Assembly: GCA_020348625.1 (NCBI GenBank)
Contig: CP070752.1
Location: 1,020,507 to 1,026,635, forward strand
Direction of reading: 5' to 3'
DNA length: 6,129 nucleotides
Source of the DNA: Deltaproteobacteria bacterium
Lineage (GTDB): Bacteria > Desulfobacterota > DSM-4660 > Desulfatiglandales > B25-G16
The position numbers and the translations under genes are program-made. The notes under the pieces were generated by a model that was not told where the DNA came from, ran no database searches, and worked only from the letters and a program-made list of their open reading frames with translations. Below, piece by piece: positions 1-5,505 of this stretch; the stretch's first letter is position 1, and every line of letters begins with the position of its first letter.

Positions 1-144
1 AATTCTATCAAAAACAAAACGAAAATCAGTAGCTTGAAATACTCCCCCATTGGGCTCGATTGCAGCTTCAATTTGCTTAGGTCTTGAGGTTACGAGTATT
101 AAAGGCCCGTCTGGACGGATAATGCGGTGAATCCGAGCATCCAT
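1..144 (-). CDS. Partial open frame at left edge, hypothetical
   Basis: This frame opens at an ATG ending at 144 and runs off the left edge with no stop for 48 codons. I do not recognise the protein. It contains RIIRPDGPLILVTS, which loosely resembles the R-x-L-R-P-G-G strand and turn late in class I SAM methyltransferases, followed by VFQATDFRFVFDR. That resemblance is inference only. No Shine-Dalgarno precedes the ATG, and an in-frame stop lies 8 codons upstream. The 35-aa frame at 208-315 is in the same phase, so both could be remnants of one decayed gene. The composition looks coding-like, but the call is weak. Confidence 0.3.
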   Translation of the reverse strand, partial: MDARIHRIIRPDGPLILVTSRPKQIEAAIEPNGGVFQATDFRFVFDRI

Positions 145-207
145 ACTGAAGAGGCGCGCACATGTTTAATGGCATCTTAGCAGAAAAGACGAATCATATG
201 AATTACA

Positions 208-315
208 TTAAGCGCTCCAGCCCATGGCAATGTAGAATACTTTACGTGGTTCTTGGGGCAGCGGCACAAGAATACCCTGTGGTTTGTCGAAGCGAAGGGG
301 AGCTTCATCGGGCAT
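208..315 (-). CDS. Short ORF, 35 aa, hypothetical or gene remnant
   Basis: An ATG at 315 opens a 35-codon frame ending in TAA. The peptide contains FDKPQGILVPLPQEPRKVF and has a natural-looking composition. There is no clear Shine-Dalgarno, and two stops sit directly before the ATG. It lies between the end of the HEAT-repeat gene and the partial frame at the left edge, on the same strand and in the same reading phase as that partial frame, with two in-frame stops between them. It may be an independent small protein, a remnant of one broken gene, or chance. I do not recognise a family. Confidence 0.2.
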   Translation of the reverse strand: MPDEAPLRFDKPQGILVPLPQEPRKVFYIAMGWSA

Positions 316-385
316 TTATCAAGGGGTGTCTGGGGAGTGGTGAGGAATTTCTCTTGTAAGGAATATCGGTTTAGTATGGTTCGGA

Positions 386-2518
386 TCAGTTGTCCTGCAC
401 GTCTCTTTCGGTGATTTTTCTCAGGGCCTCTTCAGCGCTTTTTTTGAACAGGCTTTCGTCCTGTTTTTCCAGCTTTTGGAGGACGGGGAGCGATTTGTCG
501 GTTCCGATTGCCCCCAAGGTTTCGCAAATTGCACCCACGGCGGCTTCACTGAGCGGGTTTTCTTTTTTCTTAAGGAACTTCAAACGGCCCAGGCCCATAC
601 GGCGATCAAGCGTCGCTAAAAGGAAGTCTTCAAGGGATCCGATCTCCGACAATACAATATTTCCATAAGAGCCAAGTGCCCCAAAGAGTCGAGGCTCGAT
701 TTGCTGGGTGATATCCGAGGGAGAATCTTCTGCTTTTTGTAACAATTCAAGAAATCTCTGAAGGGCAGTCTCGCTTTTGATCCTCCCGAGAACCTGGATC
801 GCCATTTTTTGTACCCGAATATCCGGATCATTCAGGAGGTCGAGGTACAGATTTTCGCCTTCCCCCCCAATCAGCTTATAATATACCCACAATGCCTCTT
901 CCCTGAGGTGAGGATTCTCATGCTTGAGGTACGCCCCCAGGGTGCCGGTTACCTGTTTAATCCACGCGGAGCAGTCTATTTCACCAAGCATCCGAAGCAG
1001 ATCTGTGGCTGATTCGGTTGTGACTGCTTCTGCATTGAGTTCATCGAGGATATAACTGATTGCAGATGAATCGATCTGAGCGAGAATCTCCCATGCATCT
1101 TTACGAACCAATGGGTCATCGCTCTCCCTGAATATTGAGACAAGATGAGGCGCAGATACTTCGCGGATTGAAAGGAAAATGGGTCCGATGGCACGGCGTA
1201 TCTCTTTTTGCCCGGTCAGGAAACTCGATTTCAATACCCGTGCAATGTTACCCTCAAAGATCTCCTGCAGAACCTGCCCCGCATAAATGGAGATTTCATT
1301 TGCTTCTTTAAAGTGGCTGTCGATGCGGACGATAATGGCCTGAACGTCATTGAAGCGACCTCGACGAATCAGCTCGGGAATAACTTTCTTGCAGGATCGA
1401 GCTGCTCGGAGGTATTTTTCTCTGTCACGGATTTGGTCAAATTGTTTGAAAAAGGATTCCTTGTTCTGAAGGAAGTTGTCGGTAAGCTTCTCGAGCTTGG
1501 CCTTGCGTTGTGTAGCATCTGAAAGCAATTCGAATGGAATGAGCTTGTGATTGAAATACTCCTGAAGAATGGACTCTCTGTCTTCGATCTCCCGATAATT
1601 AAGCCAGAGGGCGATCATTTTGGCTATCACGGGTGTCTTTTTTTGGCGGGTCTTGTTGTTCCCGTTACGAAGCGTTTCACTGAGCAACGTCTTGGATAAA
1701 CTGGTAAGCAGCTCATCCGAGAGGCAGGCGATGATCTCTTCATCGATCTCGGCCTCTGTGAATTCCCTGGTTTGTGCCAGGTCCGTGTTCATCAGAATGG
1801 GGTAAACGATCGCTGCGGTTTGAACGGGCCGGGCGATATCCTGGATGATTTGTCTTCGCACCTTCTTGAGGCCCTCTTCGTCAAGATCAAGGAAAAGGGG
1901 AATGGTTTTGAAGTCCTTATTCAGACGGGACAGGGCGACCTGGGCCCGCCAGGGAATTTTGCGCTGCGCCGCCAGGAGCTCCTCGGTGAAGATGTATGAA
2001 ATGTTGAAAATACCCCTCTCTTGAAGCGTACGACTGAAACGCTCTTTGTCGCTCCTTTCTTTGGTGTCGACAAAGGTTGGCTCGCTCATAAGATCCACGA
2101 AATTGGTGAATTCCTCCCGAGACATCGTATTCTTAAGGGTTAGGCTTATGAGATCCTTACGCTCGAGGAATTTAGCGAATTTGGGTGTATACAGGTCTGC
2201 CATCCCTCGCATCATAACAAACTCCAGCGGGTGGCTTTCGGGCAGAACGCCTTCCATCAAGATCTTCTTGCCCTCCTGATCGTCGCGAACAAGGAAGGTC
2301 AACTCGTCTTTTTGGGTGAAGAGGCTTTTGAAAGCCTCGTAGAGGCCAATTTTCGCCTTTTTTGACTGAGGATGGTCGGGGGTATAGTAACCCGTACGGA
2401 GAAATGCTTGAATCAGGGCCAGAAGAAAGTCAGCGAGTTTGGCCTTGATTTCCTTGAGCGGGTCATGGGGCATCGCCTGGGTATGGATGCTGTCGGTTTC
2501 CGGAAGGGTTGTTTCCAT
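386..2518 (-). CDS. HEAT-repeat protein with an N-terminal YxPxHP module
   Basis: This 710-aa protein has no signal peptide or membrane helix, so it is probably cytoplasmic. An N-terminal helical module (about residues 20-180) carries GYYTPDHP at 43-50 and MSREEFTNFVDLMSE around 132-146. Modules of this type occur in bacterial HEAT and signalling proteins. The middle (200-430) is charged and mostly helical. The C-terminal part (about 436-710) has paired amphipathic helices typical of HEAT repeats, for example DPLVRKDAWEILAQID, NPHLREEALWVYYKL, DPDIRVQKMAIQVLGRI and AAVGAICETLGAIG. HEAT arrays are protein-binding scaffolds, and no catalytic motif is visible. The start at 2518 is supported by AAGGGG five nt upstream; Met16 has a poorer site. 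No terminator is visible after the stop. The binding partner is unknown and the gene appears monocistronic. Confidence 0.92.
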   Translation of the reverse strand: METTLPETDSIHTQAMPHDPLKEIKAKLADFLLALIQAFLRTGYYTPDHPQSKKAKIGLYEAFKSLFTQKDELTFLVRDDQEGKKILMEGVLPESHPLEFVMMRGMADLYTPKFAKFLERKDLISLTLKNTMSREEFTNFVDLMSEPTFVDTKERSDKERFSRTLQERGIFNISYIFTEELLAAQRKIPWRAQVALSRLNKDFKTIPLFLDLDEEGLKKVRRQIIQDIARPVQTAAIVYPILMNTDLAQTREFTEAEIDEEIIACLSDELLTSLSKTLLSETLRNGNNKTRQKKTPVIAKMIALWLNYREIEDRESILQEYFNHKLIPFELLSDATQRKAKLEKLTDNFLQNKESFFKQFDQIRDREKYLRAARSCKKVIPELIRRGRFNDVQAIIVRIDSHFKEANEISIYAGQVLQEIFEGNIARVLKSSFLTGQKEIRRAIGPIFLSIREVSAPHLVSIFRESDDPLVRKDAWEILAQIDSSAISYILDELNAEAVTTESATDLLRMLGEIDCSAWIKQVTGTLGAYLKHENPHLREEALWVYYKLIGGEGENLYLDLLNDPDIRVQKMAIQVLGRIKSETALQRFLELLQKAEDSPSDITQQIEPRLFGALGSYGNIVLSEIGSLEDFLLATLDRRMGLGRLKFLKKKENPLSEAAVGAICETLGAIGTDKSLPVLQKLEKQDESLFKKSAEEALRKITERDVQDN

Positions 2519-2588
2519 TTCAACCCCTTACAGAGATATAATAACAACAATGAAAATGCTCAATCAGTTGCGTATAAACAAATAGCTT

Positions 2589-2696
2589 TTCTCGTCAGCG
2601 TGGATGTAGGTCGGGGCGAGCGATCAGAGGTTGTGGCAGTATTGCAGTGGGGCTCACAGGGAAATTCGCTACATGCCTTGTTTCCACTGACGAGAA
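2589..2696. repeat. Imperfect inverted repeat, 14-bp arms
   Basis: TTCTCGTCAG (2589-2598) is exactly complementary to CTGACGAGAA (2687-2696). After a CG bulge the pairing continues with TGGA (2601-2604) against TCCA (2683-2686). A further ATGTAG (2604-2609) can pair with CTACAT (2669-2674). The loop of about 60 nt has no coding content I can recognise. It lies upstream of the HEAT-repeat gene, whose start is 70 nt away. It could be a transcribed hairpin or the ends of a small non-autonomous element. It shares no sequence with the 193-bp repeats in this window. Confidence 0.5.
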
Positions 2697-2751
2697 CTCC
2701 CCGTCATCCTAACTAGCAAATTTTGTGCCATTCTTTATTACCCAAGATAAA

Positions 2752-2806
2752 ACCCCTGAATGACTAAAAGCTTAGTGATATCGGTAAGTTATAAACTTAT
2801 AGGGGT
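2752..2806 (+). promoter_or_regulatory. Predicted three-way junction covering a Shine-Dalgarno
   Basis: An outer stem pairs ACCCCT (2752-2757) with AGGGGT (2801-2806). It encloses two hairpins: ACTAA-AAGC-TTAGT (2763-2776) and TAAGTT-ATA-AACTTA (2785-2799). All stems are perfect, and the 3' strand of the outer stem contains AGGGG, a Shine-Dalgarno placed six nt before an ATG at 2812. If transcribed on the plus strand, the fold would hide that site, as in a thermosensor or riboswitch-like leader. The stems are short and AT-rich, and the fold was found by eye. Confidence 0.35.
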
Positions 2807-2811
2807 AGTTT

Positions 2812-2886
2812 ATGAAATCGGGTATGCTGAGAGGCAAAAATCGGGGGAAAAGCTTGACACTTTTTGTCAACGTATTGACAAGATAG
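2812..2886 (+). CDS. Short basic ORF, 24 aa, possible leader peptide
   Basis: ATG to TAG encodes 24 residues: a basic first half (MKSGMLRGKNRGKS) and a hydrophobic tail (LTLFVNVL). AGGGG sits at good spacing upstream and is also one strand of a predicted stem. There is no clear gene downstream on this strand for it to lead. Its 3' half overlaps a TTGACA/TGTCAA palindrome, so the apparent peptide may simply be that DNA element read as codons. I do not recognise a family. Confidence 0.2.
   Translation: MKSGMLRGKNRGKSLTLFVNVLTR
2854..2880. promoter_or_regulatory. Operator-like palindrome with three TTGACA half-sites
   Basis: TTGACA-CTTTT-TGTCAA (2854-2870) is a perfect 6-bp inverted repeat, followed four nt later by another TTGACA (2875-2880). 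The half-site equals the sigma-70 -35 consensus, but no good -10 lies 16-18 nt downstream on either strand. A symmetric regulator-binding site is as likely as a promoter. No adjacent gene identifies the regulator. Confidence 0.35.
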
Positions 2887-3165
2887 GGAAAAGGAGCTTG
2901 TGATCTACCTAAAGAGGTATATCTCGGCTGTTGCCATGTGCAAAGGGTGGGGTTGCATGTAATTTCATCCCGTGCCCATGGATCTGCACACTCAGCATGA
3001 TTTAGGACGAATCATAGGAAAACGCACGGTACTGGCGGCTGGTTCGCACAAATCATGAACTCGCAAGCGAGGTCCTCCATGGTTTGCACAGGTTAACCGC
3101 AAAGCTGGTCTCATGAAGTATTTCATTATTGTTTTACCTCAGCAAAACAGTCTGCATTGGAATAG
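2887..3165. other. Non-coding stretch, no recognisable gene
   Basis: I see no credible coding frame here. Open stretches are short: 26 aa on the plus strand starting near 2979, and about 40 aa on the minus strand from about 3116. Neither has a Shine-Dalgarno. The stretch holds the small hairpin CTCGC-AA-GCGAG (3060-3071) and a nested palindrome, TTTGC (3083-3087) with GCAAA (3099-3103) around GGTTAACC (3091-3098). It ends at the first 193-bp palindromic repeat. Confidence 0.5.
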
Positions 3166-3358
3166 GCACATGCCATGAAACCCTTTCTTTCGCTCCAAGG
3201 CTCACGGGCTGGTTTTTTCAGCGACTTGTTTAAGGGGGATTCTTGCCCCCTCCGCATTCTCCTCGGCAAGCTCGGAGCTGCGGCTTCCCCCATAACCAAG
3301 CCGCGAAAAGAACTGCGCCCTCCCGCCAGTCTCTTAAGAAACGATTTCATGGCCGTGC
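3166..3358. repeat. 193-bp palindromic repeat element, copy A
   Basis: The element is an almost end-to-end imperfect inverted repeat. The outer arms pair GCAC and GCCATGAAA (3166-3180) with TTTCATGGC and GTGC (3346-3358), then TTTCTT (3184-3189) with AAGAAA (3336-3341). The middle arms, about 3215-3239, pair with 3286-3309. The core has CCGCA (3252-3256) with TGCGG (3279-3283) and CTCC (3259-3262) with GGAG (3274-3277). It shares three blocks with copy B: the 19-mer TCTTGCCCCCTCCGCATTC (3241-3259), GCTGCGGCTTCCCCCAT (3277-3293; 16 of 17) and CCTCCCGCCAGTC (3319-3331). It lies 145 bp past the stop of the flavoprotein gene. Overlapping frames here are artefacts of the palindrome. It could be a MITE-like element or a structured RNA. 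Confidence 0.8.
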
Positions 3359-3503
3359 GCGTCAGTAGAATTCTCGGTGTACGCATATACGAAAATACAA
3401 GGATAGGCTCGTTCCGCGCAAAACGGATATCGATATTCCTGAAATAGGTTAGTTATGGAGTTAAGGCAATAATCTAATAAAGTATTTTCTACTGATAACG
3501 CAC
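3359..3503. other. Short intergenic stretch with a 9-bp inverted repeat
   Basis: TCAGTAGAA (3362-3370) is complementary to TTCTACTGA (3487-3495), bracketing the space between repeat copy A and the stop of the flavoprotein gene. ATATCGATAT (3427-3436) is a 10-bp palindrome in the middle. No intrinsic terminator with a T-run is visible for the minus-strand operon that ends here. The arms are too far apart to suggest a simple hairpin. Confidence 0.3.
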
Positions 3504-4616
3504 TCAGGCTACTTGGAATTTCGACATGAAACTCATGTCTATATAGTTTTTGAGTCTGAAAGCCAATTTTCCCTGGCACACAAGAGGCCATCGTACGAAG
3601 ATGCCGGTGCCGTCACCCATGTTAAAAATGAGCAGGTATCGTTTCTGGGGCTTGAAGGCTTTGATGGGTTTTCCGGTAAGACGAGCTAAAAGATTATGAA
3701 AGAGAATCGGGCCCTCACGCACCGCATATACCCCCACCCGGCCCAGGGATTTCCCCTGGATTGCGATACAATCGCCTCCACCGAATATCTCGGGGTGATC
3801 CACGCTCTGAAGGCAGTCGTTCACTAATAGGGCCCCATCGCGAGATGTCTTTAGACCGGAGTCAACAAAGATGCGGGGCGGTACAATGCCGATGGTGAGG
3901 ATGGCCACGTCATATGAGATTGTATCTCCCGATTGGGGATGAACGGCCGTCTCATCCATGGATGCGGCCATGAAATTGGAGAAGATCTTTACGCCCCGCC
4001 GGGAGAGGGATTTCTCGGCCAGACGGCCGGCTCTGGCGGCAACAGCGGGCAAGAGTCGATCGGTAGAGTTGGCCAGGATGATGTGTGCCCTTCCTTTGTG
4101 GGCTCGAACGAGCCGCCAGATATTCCCTGCCATTTCAACGCCGGCTGGGCCTCCCCCTATGAGCAGTATGTTAGGGGTTGCGTTCTTGATCTTCTCAATG
4201 ATCGTGTCGCGGACTCTCTCCAGCTGATCGATAGGTTTTACCGGAAATGCCAGGCCCTCAGCCCCTGGTATGAGCTGCAACGGCACATGACTGCCCACAT
4301 TAAATGAAACAACATCATAATCTATCGCTTTGCCGTCCTCAAGGACAAGCGTGCGATTTTTGGCCTCGATTGACGCCACCTTGCCTTTGACAAAGCTCCC
4401 TCCACGAGATTCGATAATGGCCTGAACATCAAACCGCACCTGCTCCGGCTCGTATATGCGGCTTAGCATTCCCGGTCCCATGCCGGAGTAGTAATGAAAT
4501 CGATCAGGCCCAATGAGGACGACCTCGGCACCCTGCTCTATGAATCGGTCTGCATATTTAAGAGAATAGATGTGGGCATGGCCGCCTCCCACGAAAACCA
4601 GCCGTTTCCTTGACAT
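3504..4616 (-). CDS. FAD/NAD(P)-dependent oxidoreductase, SelD-associated type
   Basis: This 370-aa two-dinucleotide-domain flavoprotein resembles NDH-2 and sulfide:quinone reductase. The FAD Rossmann motif is VGGGHAH (9-15). A second nucleotide motif is IGGGPAGVE (153-161), and the C-terminal FAD contact is FGGGDC (278-283). YYSGMGPGML (42-51), FPVKPI (124-129) and VYAVREGPILFHNLL (296-310) match what I recall of the family found fused to or beside selenophosphate synthetase SelD, whose reaction is unknown. The C-terminal FMSKF resembles an amphipathic tail. Only Cys268, Cys283 and Cys347 occur, so the catalytic cysteine arrangement of canonical sulfide:quinone reductases is absent. No acidic residue follows the second-domain strand IIL (179-181), leaving NADH versus NADPH open. 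No selD lies in the window. AGGGAGG seven nt upstream fixes the start. It is the last gene of the putative operon. Confidence 0.9.
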   Translation of the reverse strand: MSRKRLVFVGGGHAHIYSLKYADRFIEQGAEVVLIGPDRFHYYSGMGPGMLSRIYEPEQVRFDVQAIIESRGGSFVKGKVASIEAKNRTLVLEDGKAIDYDVVSFNVGSHVPLQLIPGAEGLAFPVKPIDQLERVRDTIIEKIKNATPNILLIGGGPAGVEMAGNIWRLVRAHKGRAHIILANSTDRLLPAVAARAGRLAEKSLSRRGVKIFSNFMAASMDETAVHPQSGDTISYDVAILTIGIVPPRIFVDSGLKTSRDGALLVNDCLQSVDHPEIFGGGDCIAIQGKSLGRVGVYAVREGPILFHNLLARLTGKPIKAFKPQKRYLLIFNMGDGTGIFVRWPLVCQGKLAFRLKNYIDMSFMSKFQVA

Positions 4617-4630
4617 AACAAGGCCTCCCT

Positions 4631-4646
4631 GTTACGCGGACGTAAC
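4631..4646. promoter_or_regulatory. Hairpin abutting the flavoprotein Shine-Dalgarno
   Basis: GTTACG and CGTAAC form a perfect 6-bp inverted repeat around four nt. On the minus-strand transcript the stem ends directly against the AGGGAGG (4624-4630) of the oxidoreductase gene. It could tune translation of this last gene, act as an RNA-processing site, or be an operator. The context is suggestive only. Confidence 0.35.
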
Positions 4647-4686
4647 CTCGGGTCTTTCTTGCGTCATCCAGTCATAGGATGATTTC

Positions 4687-5001
4687 CTATTCATCTCCGA
4701 TGATTTCCTCAATCCAACTGAGTGCGGCAGCAACGGTCGGAAATCCAATAGTGCTGGTCAGCAGCATGAGGGCATGTCGCACCTCATCGGGTTGTGCCCC
4801 TTCATCGATGGCCCTTTTCGCATGGCTGTGAACCGCGCCTTCGGACCGCAGTGTTGCAGCTGCAGCCAGCTGGATCAACTGGGCGGTTTTATCATCTAAA
4901 GGTCCTTCCTGTCGAACAACCTTGCCAAGATCCTCTACGGCCTTAATAAAGCCAGAATGTCTTTCAGCCATTGAGGCATACCATGTGGGATATTTCTCCA
5001 T
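4687..5001 (-). CDS. Carboxymuconolactone decarboxylase-fold protein, cysteine-less
   Basis: This 104-aa protein has the length and all-helical pattern of the CMD/AhpD fold: helix 36-51, the motif region 52-68, EGAQPDEVRHALML (67-80), then IGFPTVAAALSWIEEI (85-100). In AhpD-type members the motif is C-x-x-C-x-x-x-H, a redox pair that reduces peroxiredoxin-like partners. Here the aligned stretch is S53-E-G-A56-V-H-S-H60: both cysteines are replaced, the His is kept and an extra His58 is present. The whole protein has no cysteine. Thiol-peroxidase chemistry is therefore unlikely. I recall a subgroup with EGAVHSH-like motifs, so this looks like a family trait rather than decay. The function is unknown, perhaps binding or a non-redox reaction. 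A G-rich Shine-Dalgarno four nt upstream supports the start. It sits between the membrane protein and flavoprotein genes. Confidence 0.88.
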   Translation of the reverse strand: MEKYPTWYASMAERHSGFIKAVEDLGKVVRQEGPLDDKTAQLIQLAAAATLRSEGAVHSHAKRAIDEGAQPDEVRHALMLLTSTIGFPTVAAALSWIEEIIGDE

Positions 5002-5162
5002 AGTCCCCCCCTTTTTTCGGATTAGCTGCAGTCCTCTTTAACCTCCGTGTCTCTTGCCGAGAAGAGATACATCGGGTTGTGCTCCATAAGGCGGTCATAT
5101 GTTCAGGCGATCCCCTCATGTTCCAGGCCCCGGGGATTGAAGGCCAATAAGGGCAAAGCCTT

Positions 5163-5387
5163 TTAAGCTTGAGCCTTGTCTGCGTAACGATCGAGGCGGC
5201 TTGAGAGAATAAAAAACGTTGGTGCCCAGAGGCCAACGAAGATTCCGAAACGCTCCGCGTGAGCCAGAGCCTCTATCGATCCATCGCCTTTGGTAATCCA
5301 CCACATAAAGATGGAACCGAGGATTGAAACAAAGCCCAAGACAAAACACAGATTTGAGAGCATATCCAGGGTCTTCTTAGAAAGCAT
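5163..5387 (-). CDS. Small two-helix membrane protein, hypothetical
   Basis: This 74-aa protein has two predicted transmembrane segments, about residues 11-31 (NLCFVLGFVSILGSIFMWWI) and 47-63. A polar loop between them contains GDGSIEALAHAERF, and the tail is basic (SSRLDRYADKAQA). The stretch AERFGIFVGLWAPTFF resembles a conserved motif in small uncharacterised bacterial membrane proteins, but I know no function. The start is well supported: AAAGGAGG lies seven nt upstream. It is the first gene of the putative operon, 161 nt before the CMD-fold gene, and might anchor or couple the soluble partners to the membrane, which is inference. It is too short to be a transporter on its own. Confidence 0.8.
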   Translation of the reverse strand: MLSKKTLDMLSNLCFVLGFVSILGSIFMWWITKGDGSIEALAHAERFGIFVGLWAPTFFILSSRLDRYADKAQA

Positions 5388-5410
5388 CTTGTCTCCTCCT
5401 TTCTTTATGA

Positions 5411-5438
5411 GTCATAAGGGAGAGTTCTGCAATAGCAA
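5411..5438 (-). promoter_or_regulatory. Possible sigma-70 promoter of the three-gene operon
   Basis: On the minus strand TTGCTA (5433-5438) is followed after 16 nt by TATGAC (5411-5416), four of six matches in each box. Transcription would begin near 5404, giving a leader of about 17 nt that just includes the strong Shine-Dalgarno. This is a weak consensus match found by eye. A competing TTGCAG-N17-CATAAA pair would start inside the Shine-Dalgarno and is less likely. Confidence 0.25.
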
Positions 5439-5505
5439 CTGCCGCACTCGTCCCCGGACTCGACTCCATGTTTCACTGTTGAGAGTATTATGTTTCTACT
5501 TGCTG

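Noticed and set aside
1208..1522. 104-aa plus-strand frame
   Set aside because: It is antisense to the middle of the HEAT-repeat gene, and its composition reflects the complement of helical codons.
2372..2716. 114-aa plus-strand open frame
   Set aside because: It is antisense to the start of the HEAT-repeat gene and extends into non-coding DNA. It has no recognisable domain and the opposite strand is clearly coding.
2950..3120. Decayed group II intron or transposon end
   Set aside because: Phrases with short hairpins looked intron-like on the minus strand, but no domain V signature, reverse transcriptase motif or transposase frame could be found.
3126..3447. Frames of 86 and 90 aa on both strands around 3175-3386
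   Set aside because: They lie over repeat copy A. Open frames on both strands are expected from a long palindrome.
3933..4307. 124-aa and 89-aa plus-strand frames opposite the flavoprotein gene
   Set aside because: They are mirror frames of a well-conserved oxidoreductase, with no ribosome site and no family motifs.
3504..4616. Canonical sulfide:quinone reductase
   Set aside because: The fold is similar, but the catalytic cysteine arrangement is missing and the internal motifs fit the SelD-associated flavoprotein family better.
5022..5087. 21-aa minus-strand ORF between the membrane-protein and CMD genes
   Set aside because: It has no Shine-Dalgarno and is too short to judge. The frame is in phase with the membrane-protein stop, but two stops intervene, so read-through is not supported.
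5155..5180. Intrinsic terminator after the membrane-protein gene
   Set aside because: AAGGGC and GCCTTTT form a weak bulged stem, but the T-run is on the plus strand, the wrong direction for ending the operon transcript.
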